40,169 nucleotides of DNA from contig CALUOT010000023.1 of the NCBI GenBank assembly GCA_944322355.1, positions 1-40,169 of the forward strand, read 5' to 3'. The notes under the pieces are model-generated. The model was not told the origin of the DNA, searched no databases, and worked only from the letters and a program-made list of their open reading frames with translations. The DNA is from an uncultured Bacteroides sp. (GTDB lineage Bacteria; Bacteroidota; Bacteroidia; Bacteroidales; Bacteroidaceae). This document shows positions 34,223 to 40,169 of this stretch, piece by piece (within the stretch, counting starts at the first letter, position 1; every line of letters starts with the position of its first letter). The translations under genes were made by a program, and so were the position numbers.

Positions 34223-35503
34223 ATGTATAAGATGAAAAAGATATATCTGACCGTTTTATTCAGCCTCGCCCTGCTGCCCGTTGCTCTCTTTAGCCAGACA
34301 TCCGGTTCCCCCTCTGCGGGAGGGGGGCTGGGGGAGGCCGCCATCGACGCCATCCTGAGGCAAGTCGAGACCAACAACAAACAGCTACAGGCACAGACGC
34401 AGCAGACGGCCGCGCTGAAAGCCGAGTATAAGACGACGAACAATCTGCCCGACCCAACCCTGTCCTACGCTCACCTGTGGGATTCGGACGACAAGGACAT
34501 CACGGTAGGCGAGCTGGTCATTGCCCAGAGCTTCGACTTCCCCTCGCTCTACGTGGCCCGTGCCCGGCTGAACAAATTCCGGGGGCAGTCGTTGGACTGG
34601 CAGTCCGTCGCTTTGCGTCAGGACATCTTGTTGCAGGCCCAGCAGGTTTGTCTGGACATCATCTACCTCTCCCGCCTGCAACAACTTCTCGACGAGCGCC
34701 TGCGCAATGCCGAGGAACTGGCCGACATGTACCAGCGCCGTTTGGCCACGGGCGATGCCGGTTCCCTGGAGACGAACAAAGTGAACCTGGAATTGCTGAA
34801 TACCCGTACCGAGGCCCGGCTCAACCGTACTGCCCTGTCCAACAAGCTCAAGGAGTTGACCGCCCTGAACGGCAGCCAAAGCCTGGTGCCCGGACGTCCC
34901 TTTGCCGACGGTCCCGCCGAACCTTCTGCTGCCAACTTAGGCTTGACGGACTATCCCGCCGTGCCTCTGCCCGAGGACTTTGCCCCGTTGGTGGACGAGC
35001 TCTTGGCTTCAGACCCTGCCTTACTCTCCCTCCAGAGCGAACGCGCAGCCGCTGACAAGCAGGTGTCTGTCAGTCGGCAAGGCTGGTTGCCCCAGTTGGA
35101 GGTGGGCTATCGCCGCAACACCGAGACGCGCCATCCGCTGAACGGAGTTGTGGTAGGCTTCTCCTTCCCCCTCTTTCAGAACCAAGGCAAGGTCAAGGTG
35201 GCACGCGCCCAAGCACAAAGCCTCGACTTTCAGCAGGACAATGCCCGTCTGCAAGCCAGTAGTACGCTGTGGCAACTCTATGATGAGGCTACCCAACTGA
35301 ACAAGGCCATTCAGGAGTATACAGCTACCTTCGAGCGGCAGCAAGACTTGAGTTTGCTTCGTCAGGCTTTGGAAGGCGGTGAGTTGAGCATGATAGAATA
35401 CTTCGTGGAGGTGTCGGTAGTCTATCAGTCGCAAGCCAACCTGCTTCAGTTGGAGAACCAGTACCAGAAGGTGATGGCGCAGATTTATAAAAGCCGGCTG
35501 TAG
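34223..35503 (+). CDS. czcC: Outer-membrane channel of the metal pump, TolC/CzcC family
   Basis: This 426-residue outer-membrane efflux protein has a signal peptide (cut near residue 25, ALFSQ). Two outer-membrane-efflux repeats of long helices follow (about 45-210 and 250-425), with GDAGSLETNKVNLELLNTRTE and the second-half QGWLPQLEVGYR as typical segments. It completes the czcB-czcA-czcC set, 25 bp after czcA. Residues 27-39 (SGSPSAGGGLGEA) are extra relative to what I expect of relatives and are encoded by an inverted GC-rich repeat. Starting at residue 4 (ATG 34232) gives an equally good signal peptide. Confidence 0.88.
   Translation: MYKMKKIYLTVLFSLALLPVALFSQTSGSPSAGGGLGEAAIDAILRQVETNNKQLQAQTQQTAALKAEYKTTNNLPDPTLSYAHLWDSDDKDITVGELVIAQSFDFPSLYVARARLNKFRGQSLDWQSVALRQDILLQAQQVCLDIIYLSRLQQLLDERLRNAEELADMYQRRLATGDAGSLETNKVNLELLNTRTEARLNRTALSNKLKELTALNGSQSLVPGRPFADGPAEPSAANLGLTDYPAVPLPEDFAPLVDELLASDPALLSLQSERAAADKQVSVSRQGWLPQLEVGYRRNTETRHPLNGVVVGFSFPLFQNQGKVKVARAQAQSLDFQQDNARLQASSTLWQLYDEATQLNKAIQEYTATFERQQDLSLLRQALEGGELSMIEYFVEVSVVYQSQANLLQLENQYQKVMAQIYKSRL
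34308..34337 (-). repeat. GC-rich repeat, copy 2, inside czcC
   Basis: This is the inverted copy of the element at 34163-34194. On the minus strand it reads CCTCCCCCAGCCCCCCTCCC and then GCAGAGGGGG. It lies in frame just after the signal peptide code and adds a Gly/Ser-rich stretch to the mature N-terminus. Confidence 0.6.
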
Positions 35504-35506
35504 AAG

Positions 35507-35536
35507 CCCCACCCCGGCCCTCCCCCCGGAGGGGAG
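35507..35536 (+). repeat. GC-rich repeat, copy 3, after czcC
   Basis: CCCCACCCCGGCCCTCCCCC followed by GGAGGGGAGG lies in the convergent czcC-rsmF spacer. Its CCCTCC/GGAGGG stem (35518-35523, 35528-35533) could act as a shared 3' hairpin, without a T-run. Confidence 0.6.
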
Positions 35537-35563
35537 GAAGAAGGAACGACGGCACCCAGCCTC

Positions 35564-36994
35564 TCACTTCTGGGGAGGAAGTGGAAAGGGGCTACGGATG
35601 CGCCATTGAGGGGGATAGAGGTTATTGGCCCTCGTCTCCAGATTCTTGACGAAGCCGAGGGGAAGTTTGTCGTAAGTCAACAGAACTATTCCGCGAGAGG
35701 TCGTGCCCGGCAGGGTGATGACCTCTCGGCGTAAGTAGTCAATGGCTTGTCGGAAGTCCACCTTGGCGCGTGGGAAAGCATTGGGCTTCAGCAAGGTGCT
35801 CATGGCCAAGGCATGAAGAGGCAGACAGTCTTTCCCCCGCATCTCGGCCAGAGGTACTCCGCTTTGCAGGATGCGGACCGTCCGTTTCAAGGTTTGCAGC
35901 AAGGGGAGCCACGAGGTAGGAAAGGCTGTGAGGCGATTGTCTTCCGGTAGCAAGGTGTAGGCGTCGGGTGTCGTCAGCCACTTCCGCACCTGGTCCAGTT
36001 GTTCTTTACCAAAAACAGCGGGAGCATTCGCCCGTGCTTGGACCCTTTTCCCTTTCAGTTTGGAATACAAGGTGTTGGTGAACGGTTTGTTCGTTTCCGT
36101 TTCATCGGACGGTTTGCGCAGGACAGCCAGGAAGAAGCCTTCACCCTGGGCGCGGTGAGGCAGAAAGCGATAGACCGGAAAAGACGTCCCCGCCAACAGG
36201 TTGCCCGTGATGCCCCATGCGTCGTCCACCGACAGGGGCAATACTTCAGCTCCCCACTTGTCTTGCAACCAGCGTACGTTCTCTTCGTTCTCGTGTATAT
36301 TATATGTACAGGTACTATATATAAAGAGTCCGCCGGGCTTTAGCGTGGGCCAGATGTCCGTCAGGATACGCCGCTGACGTTTCACACAGTACCTGACGTT
36401 CTCCGGGCTCCATTCGCTGACGGCTCCTTCATCCTTGCGGAACATCCCTTCGCCCGAACAGGGAGCATCCACCAGCACGATGTCGAACACAGACCCCAGC
36501 GGAATGAAAGCAGCAGCTTCACTTTGCGTAATCACGACATCGGGATGGCCCCACTTCGTCAGGTTCTCGACCAGCACTTGTGCCCGGGCCGGTATCACTT
36601 CGTTGGACACCAGCAGACTGCCGGGGGGCAACAGGCTTCGGGCATGGGTCGACTTGCCTCCGGGAGCGGCACAAAGGTCGAGCATCACCAAGGGACCGGA
36701 AGGCATCCACTGGCGTAAAGCCTGTTCGAGGAACATCGACGAAGCCTCCTGTACGTAGTAAGCTCCGGTATGCATCCACGGGTCGAAGGTGAAGGTGGGG
36801 CGTTGCGGCAGGTAGTAGCCGGACGAAGCCCAGGGCACTTTCGTCTTGGAAGAAAGGATAGGTTCCGGTTTCTGAGGATTCAGTCGGATGCTGACCGTAG
36901 GTTCGGTATGCAGCAAGGCCGAGGCAAAACGGGCATATTCGTCCTCCCCCAGCAGGGCAGTAAGGGCTTGCGTAAAGGCAGCAGGTAGTGTCAT
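35564..36994 (-). CDS. rRNA cytosine-C5 methyltransferase, RsmF/NOL1-NOP2-Sun type
   Basis: This 476-residue SAM-dependent RNA m5C methyltransferase probably acts on 16S rRNA. The SAM loop is LDLCAAPGGKSTHARSLLP. Motif IV has the Pro-Cys in DAPCSGEGMFRKDE and motif VI the catalytic Thr-Cys in YSTCTYNIHENEENV. The C-terminal third is the RNA-binding region found in RsmF/YebU-like proteins (PLAEMRGKDCLPLHALAMS). The start at 36994 (MTLPAAF) was chosen because the promoter at 37020-37051 lies just upstream, so the earlier ATG at 37030 would not be transcribed. The C-terminal residues PFPLPPQK lie next to a C/G-rich repeat. Confidence 0.9.
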   Translation of the reverse strand: MTLPAAFTQALTALLGEDEYARFASALLHTEPTVSIRLNPQKPEPILSSKTKVPWASSGYYLPQRPTFTFDPWMHTGAYYVQEASSMFLEQALRQWMPSGPLVMLDLCAAPGGKSTHARSLLPPGSLLVSNEVIPARAQVLVENLTKWGHPDVVITQSEAAAFIPLGSVFDIVLVDAPCSGEGMFRKDEGAVSEWSPENVRYCVKRQRRILTDIWPTLKPGGLFIYSTCTYNIHENEENVRWLQDKWGAEVLPLSVDDAWGITGNLLAGTSFPVYRFLPHRAQGEGFFLAVLRKPSDETETNKPFTNTLYSKLKGKRVQARANAPAVFGKEQLDQVRKWLTTPDAYTLLPEDNRLTAFPTSWLPLLQTLKRTVRILQSGVPLAEMRGKDCLPLHALAMSTLLKPNAFPRAKVDFRQAIDYLRREVITLPGTTSRGIVLLTYDKLPLGFVKNLETRANNLYPPQWRIRSPFPLPPQK

Positions 36995-37019
36995 GGGATT
37001 GTACTGTTTGGTTTGGCGA

Positions 37020-37051
37020 CAAAAGTACATATTTTGCTTGGAAGAAGCAAA
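37020..37051 (-). promoter_or_regulatory. Promoter of the rsmF-like gene
   Basis: On the minus strand TTTG (37048-37051), 20 bp and TACTTTTG (37020-37027) fit the Bacteroides consensus very well. The nearest unit of the 22-bp array begins 6 bp upstream of the -33 box. Confidence 0.7.
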
Positions 37052-37056
37052 CTTCC

Positions 37057-37131
37057 CATTAAATGTGCCGGCCGTTTTCTTTAAATGGGAAAGGAGTTTT
37101 CTTTAAATGAGCTTATCTCTATCATTAAATG
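37057..37131 (-). repeat. 22-bp-pitch array C, CATTTAAAG type
   Basis: Four units start at 37057, 37079, 37101 and 37123, all exactly 22 bp apart. On the minus strand, in order, they read CATTTAATG, CATTTAAAG, CATTTAAAG and CATTTAATG. The two middle units continue as CATTTAAAGAAAAC, close to the units of arrays A and B. The array fills the spacer between the DUF721 gene and the rsmF promoter. Confidence 0.85.
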
Positions 37132-37151
37132 TAAAAAGAGCGAAGCATCGG

Positions 37152-37442
37152 TCAGCGGAAAATGATATTTGTAATGACTTGCGCGCCCACGTACTGATTC
37201 AGGTTTCTCACCAGCAACTCGCGTCCCATCATCAATTCTTGCCGGAGGGCAGCCGAGGTCAAGTGTACATACAGCACCTGGTTCTTTATATAGAGTTCGC
37301 GTGTGTACGAGGCGATGGTGCTGCCCAATACTTCCGGCCAAGCATTAATCAGCCGCCGCTCGTTGAGGGGAGATTCCAGGCACTCTTGCCGCAAATAGTT
37401 CCGGATCAGTGTGCCTATCTGTTCTGCGTTGTTTCTTTTCAT
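37152..37442 (-). CDS. DUF721 (DciA-like) protein
   Basis: This 96-residue protein belongs to the DUF721 family, whose better-studied members (DciA) help load the replicative helicase. It shows the family core with RRLINAWPEVLGSTIASYT and LYVHLTSAALRQELMMGRELLVRNLN. Its ATG overlaps the recF stop codon (ATGA), implying coupled translation of two DNA-metabolism proteins. It is shorter than many DciA proteins but normal for the Bacteroidetes form. Confidence 0.85.
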   Translation of the reverse strand: MKRNNAEQIGTLIRNYLRQECLESPLNERRLINAWPEVLGSTIASYTRELYIKNQVLYVHLTSAALRQELMMGRELLVRNLNQYVGAQVITNIIFR

Positions 37443-38554
37443 ACTTCAGCCTCCTCCTGCATTTCCGCCACTTTCCCGTTGTCCACCTTGAACATGCGGT
37501 AGTCGCCTCCTATCTTTTGTAAGATGTGGTCCAGATGTTCGCGGTTGGTGTCTGTGATGAATATTTGTCCGAAGTTGTCGCCGGTCACTAACTTGACGAT
37601 TTGTTCCACGCGCGATGCGTCCAGCTTATCAAAGATGTCGTCCAGCAAGAGTAGGGGAGTTGTGCTGCCCGTTCGTTTCAGGAAATCGAATTGAGCCAGT
37701 TTGAGCGCTATCAGATACGTTTTGTTTTGTCCCTGCGAACCTTCGCGCTTGATGGGGAAACCTTCCAGCCGCATCTCCAGTTCGTCTTTGTGTATCCCCC
37801 GCAAGGAATATCCCATGATTTGGTCGCGCGTGCGGTTTTCTTTCAGCAGTTCCAGCAGGGCAGTCTCCCGTACATGCGACTGGTAGGTCAGTTCGACTTG
37901 CTCCTGTCCTTGGGAAATGAGCGAATAGAAAGATTGAAAGATGGGGATGAATTCCCGGATAAAGGCTTCCCGCTTTTGGAAAACAATCGTTCCCGTCTGG
38001 GCCATCATTTCCTCCCATACCCGGAACAGTTCTTCCTCCACAGGTTGCTCGCTCTTCAGCAGTATGTTTCGCTGTGCCAGTGCTTTGTTGTAGCGTATCA
38101 AGGCGTCCAGATAGCCTTTGTCGTATTGGGAAATCACCACGTCCATGAACCTGCGCCGTTCTTCGCTTCCGCCTGTGATTAGTTCCGAGTCGGCGGGAGA
38201 GACTAGAACTAGGGGCAGGAAGCCGATGTGGTCCGACAGGCGTTGATATTCCTTCTTGTTGCGTTTGAACTGTTTCTTTTGCCGACGTTTCATGCCGCAA
38301 TACACTTCTTCCGTCGTGCCGTTTTCTGTTTCATAAAAACCTTGTATCATGAAGAAATCAGCTTCATGCCTCATGTTTTGTGAGTCAATCGGGTTTCCCG
38401 CACTTTTGCAGAAGGACAAGTAATACACCGCATCCAGCAGATTGGTCTTTCCCATTCCGTTTTGCCCGACGAAGCAGTTTAGCTTGGGCGAAAAAGAAAG
38501 TTCCACCTGTTCCAGATTCTTATAATTGAGTATAGACAGATGTTTCAGTACCAT
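37439..38554 (-). CDS. recF: DNA replication and repair protein RecF
   Basis: This 371-residue SMC-like ATPase, with RecO and RecR, directs RecA loading at single-strand gaps. It has Walker A GQNGMGKTNLLDA near residue 33, the segment SPADSELITGGSEERRRFMD, and a D-loop/Walker B LLLLDDIFDKLDASRV near 310. The start at 38554 (MVLKHLSILNYKNL) was chosen because RecF proteins begin right at this strand. The longer frame adds 34 codons with no family similarity and crosses the promoter. dnaA and dnaN are not adjacent, so this is not an origin cluster. Confidence 0.95.
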   Translation of the reverse strand: MVLKHLSILNYKNLEQVELSFSPKLNCFVGQNGMGKTNLLDAVYYLSFCKSAGNPIDSQNMRHEADFFMIQGFYETENGTTEEVYCGMKRRQKKQFKRNKKEYQRLSDHIGFLPLVLVSPADSELITGGSEERRRFMDVVISQYDKGYLDALIRYNKALAQRNILLKSEQPVEEELFRVWEEMMAQTGTIVFQKREAFIREFIPIFQSFYSLISQGQEQVELTYQSHVRETALLELLKENRTRDQIMGYSLRGIHKDELEMRLEGFPIKREGSQGQNKTYLIALKLAQFDFLKRTGSTTPLLLLDDIFDKLDASRVEQIVKLVTGDNFGQIFITDTNREHLDHILQKIGGDYRMFKVDNGKVAEMQEEAEV

Positions 38555-38575
38555 ATAAATATATTCATTCCCGTG

Positions 38576-38583
38576 CAAAAGTA
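38576..38583 (-). promoter_or_regulatory. Putative -7 element of recF
   Basis: TACTTTTG on the minus strand, 22 bp before the recF ATG. No clear -33 element at the right distance. Confidence 0.45.
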
Positions 38584-38633
38584 GGAAGTTTTTCGGGGTT
38601 TTCGGGCAGAAAACAAAAAAAGATGCCGCTAAA

Positions 38634-38665
38634 TTTCGCTGTAAACCATAAAACACTTACTTTTG
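38634..38665 (+). promoter_or_regulatory. Promoter of the TPR membrane protein gene
   Basis: TTTC (38634-38637), 20 bp and TACTTTTG (38658-38665) match the consensus with one change in the -33 box. The leader is about 42 nt. Confidence 0.55.
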
Positions 38666-38713
38666 CGAGTCAAATCAGCAAAGTTTGAATAATAACAAAA
38701 AAATAATATAAAA

Positions 38714-39397
38714 ATGGCAGAACAAAAAAAGCAGAATGAAGCCTTGAATGTGGAAGAGGCATTGACACAGTCGGAAGCATTTCTCATTAAAAACAAGAAG
38801 TCGATTATCGGTGTAGTATTGGCCATCGTCGTTGTCGTTGTCGGCATCGTGATGTACAAGAACTTTTATGCCGACCCCCGAGAAGAAAAAGCGCAGGCAG
38901 CTTTGTTTAAGGGACAGTCATACTTTGAGGCCGATGCCTACGAACAAGCCTTGAACGGAGACAGCATCGGTTACATGGGTTTCATCAAAGTGGCCGATGA
39001 ATACAGTGGAACCGACGCCGCCAATTTGGCTAAGGCATACGCCGGTATTTGCTACGCTCACCTTGGCCAATACGACGAGGCCATCAAGGCATTGGACAGT
39101 TTCAACGGAAAAGACCAAATGGTAGCTCCGGCTTTGAAAGGCGCCATGGGTAATTGCTATGCACAGTTGGGTCAGTTGGACAAGGCCGTTAGCTTATTGC
39201 AGGCAGCAGCCAGCGAAGCGGACAATAACAGCTTAAGCCCCATCTTCCTGCAACAAGCCGGTGAATTGCTGGTGAAGCAAGGCAAGTATGACGAAGCTAT
39301 CAAGGCTTATACGACAATTAAGGAGAAATATTTCCGTTCTTACCAGGCCATGAATATCGATAAGTATATTGAGCAGGCTAAGCAAATGAAGAAATAA
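38714..39397 (+). CDS. Membrane-anchored tetratricopeptide-repeat protein
   Basis: This 227-residue protein has a cytoplasmic charged N-terminus, one transmembrane helix (about 30-50, IIGVVLAIVVVVVGIVMY) and a helical domain with about four TPR-type repeats: AKAYAGICYAHLGQYDEAIK, GAMGNCYAQLGQLDKAVSLL and ELLVKQGKYDEAIKAYTTI. The layout resembles YfgM, the ancillary SecYEG/periplasmic chaperone partner, and a scaffold role at the membrane is likely. It is divergent from recF and followed by a strong terminator, so it is monocistronic. Confidence 0.85.
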   Translation: MAEQKKQNEALNVEEALTQSEAFLIKNKKSIIGVVLAIVVVVVGIVMYKNFYADPREEKAQAALFKGQSYFEADAYEQALNGDSIGYMGFIKVADEYSGTDAANLAKAYAGICYAHLGQYDEAIKALDSFNGKDQMVAPALKGAMGNCYAQLGQLDKAVSLLQAAASEADNNSLSPIFLQQAGELLVKQGKYDEAIKAYTTIKEKYFRSYQAMNIDKYIEQAKQMKK

Positions 39398-39447
39398 GAC
39401 TTCTTGATACCCCTTGCGGTATTTCATTTTACTAAGAATAAAAAGAG

Positions 39448-39497
39448 TTGCGGATTATACGGAAACATAGGTTAGTGACGTGTAATCCGCAATTTTT
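39448..39497 (+). terminator. Intrinsic terminator after the TPR gene
   Basis: TTGCGGATTATACG (39448-39461) pairs with CGTGTAATCCGCAA (39479-39492) with one mismatch, followed by five T residues. Confidence 0.85.
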
Positions 39498-39536
39498 CAT
39501 TAATCATAATGCTTCAATCCTATAAATCCGAACAAT

Positions 39537-40031
39537 ATGGCAACAGCTTATCACAATTTATCTGATTACGATTTCAATTCTGTGCCAAGCGCAGAAAAGA
39601 TGAAAATAGGTATCGTGGTTTCTGAATGGAACTATAACATTACAGGTGCCTTGCTGAAAGGTGCTTTGGAAACCTTGAAAAAACATGGGGCGAAGGAAGA
39701 AAATATACTGGTAAGAACCGTTCCGGGAAGTTTTGAACTGACTTTTGCCGCCAGCCAACTACTTAAATGTACCGAAGTCGATGCAGTCATCGTTTTAGGA
39801 TGCGTGGTGAGAGGCGATACTCCCCACTTCGATTACGTCTGTATGGGAGTGACGCAAGGTGTTGCCCAACTGAATGCCGAAGGCAATGCTCCGGTCATTT
39901 TTGGGCTGATAACAACCGATACCATGGAGCAAGCCGAGGAGCGTTCAGGGGGTAAATTGGGCAATAAAGGAGATGAATGTGCAATTTGTGCGATAAAAAT
40001 GGTGGATTTTGTTTGGAGTTTAAAAAAATAG
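39537..40031 (+). CDS. ribH: 6,7-dimethyl-8-ribityllumazine synthase
   Basis: This 164-residue enzyme joins 5-amino-6-ribitylaminouracil and 3,4-dihydroxybutanone phosphate, the penultimate step of riboflavin synthesis, and assembles into pentamers or capsids. It shows [31 protein letters not shown], the catalytic His region [16 protein letters not shown] and [21 protein letters not shown], as expected. It is alone: no other rib gene is next to it and no FMN riboswitch is recognisable in the 139-bp upstream gap. Its last 20 bp hold a promoter for the tRNA. Confidence 0.96.
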   Translation: MATAYHNLSDYDFNSVPSAEKMKIGIVVSEWNYNITGALLKGALETLKKHGAKEENILVRTVPGSFELTFAASQLLKCTEVDAVIVLGCVVRGDTPHFDYVCMGVTQGVAQLNAEGNAPVIFGLITTDTMEQAEERSGGKLGNKGDECAICAIKMVDFVWSLKK

Positions 40032-40042
40032 TCGTATCTTTG
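40012..40042 (+). promoter_or_regulatory. Promoter of tRNA-Tyr, overlapping the end of ribH
   Basis: TTTG (40012-40015), 19 bp and TATCTTTG (40035-40042) match the Bacteroides consensus exactly. The -33 box is inside ribH and the -7 box starts 4 bp after its stop. Confidence 0.7.
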
Positions 40043-40093
40043 CACCGCAATTGAGAAACAAGGGTACTTAACCCGAGTTGAACAAGCGCAAGG

Positions 40094-40169
40094 GGGCAAA
40101 TACCAGAGTGGCCAAATGGGGCAGACTGTAAATCTGCTGGCTTACGCCTTCGGTGGTTCGAATCCATCT
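40094..40169 (+). tRNA. tRNA-Tyr (GTA), cut by the window end
   Basis: The acceptor strand starts GGGCAAA (40094-40100). The D-arm, an anticodon arm CAGACTGTAAATCTG with anticodon GTA, a long type II variable arm and the T-arm GGTGGTTCGAATCCATC follow. The window stops one base into the 3' acceptor strand, so about seven bases plus any CCA are missing. Confidence 0.93.

Noticed and set aside
37152-38554. Replication origin region near recF
   Set aside because: dnaA and dnaN are not present and no cluster of DnaA boxes was noticed. recF with DUF721 alone is not evidence of oriC.
39398-39536. FMN riboswitch upstream of ribH
   Set aside because: The gap is taken up by a terminator and a short AT-rich leader. 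The multi-stem RFN element does not fit.

Overview
The window looks like a chromosomal segment from a Bacteroidaceae genome (Bacteroides or Phocaeicola type). This rests on promoters of the TTTG-N19/20-TAnnTTTG type upstream of many genes, the absence of Shine-Dalgarno sequences, and gene content: LL-diaminopimelate aminotransferase with dapF, large FtsX-like ABC permeases, a secreted multi-GH43 enzyme, a CzcCBA-type metal pump with a small His/Cys-rich protein, and DUF721 next to recF. No database search was possible, so the family assignments come from motifs read in the translations.

Layout. 1-2.4 kb: dnaK (minus) and a divergent regulatory region with two sigma-54-like promoters and tandem palindromic sites. 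2.4-7.9 kb: an ABC exporter-like operon, permease-ATPase-permease. 8.0-12.4 kb: an AlaX-type tRNA editing protein (minus), then etfB-etfA-acyl-CoA dehydrogenase. 12.5-14.6 kb: dapF-dapL (minus). 14.8-19.7 kb: a double-ATPase ABC protein, convergent with a 1139-residue secreted protein carrying three GH43 propellers. 19.7-22.1 kb: an AT-rich, gene-poor stretch with decayed gene pieces, repeats and one DUF169-like gene between 34-bp inverted repeats. 22.1-28.2 kb: an alkaline-phosphatase-superfamily membrane enzyme with a PAP2 phosphatase, a broken LytTR regulator, a MATE transporter and a CCA-adding-type nucleotidyltransferase. 28.3-35.5 kb: a lipoprotein, a DUF6769-like protein and czcB-czcA-czcC. 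35.6-40.2 kb: an RsmF-like rRNA methyltransferase, DUF721 and recF (minus), a TPR membrane protein, ribH and the start of tRNA-Tyr.

The most unusual content is not a protein. At least five places carry short palindromic words repeated in tandem at a fixed pitch of 22 or 23 bp. Three spacers (7.9, 20.5 and 37.1 kb) share the CATTTAAAG word at exactly 22 bp. One spacer (4.75 kb) has GAACCwGGTTC at 22 bp. The fifth, TTGTGCGCACAA at 23 bp, lies inside czcA, where it is translated in frame as an extra cytoplasmic-loop peptide. Further repeats are the 34-bp inverted pair around the DUF169 gene and three GC-rich elements around czcC, two of which have entered coding sequence. Together they suggest an active population of short phased repeats in this genome.

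The second strong signal is regulatory. dnaK has a perfect match to the sigma-54 -24/-12 consensus, back to back with a sigma-54-like promoter for the ABC operon. Two TGTCyAAT-type palindromes between them look like enhancer sites for one NtrC-family activator. This would link a general chaperone to an envelope export system.
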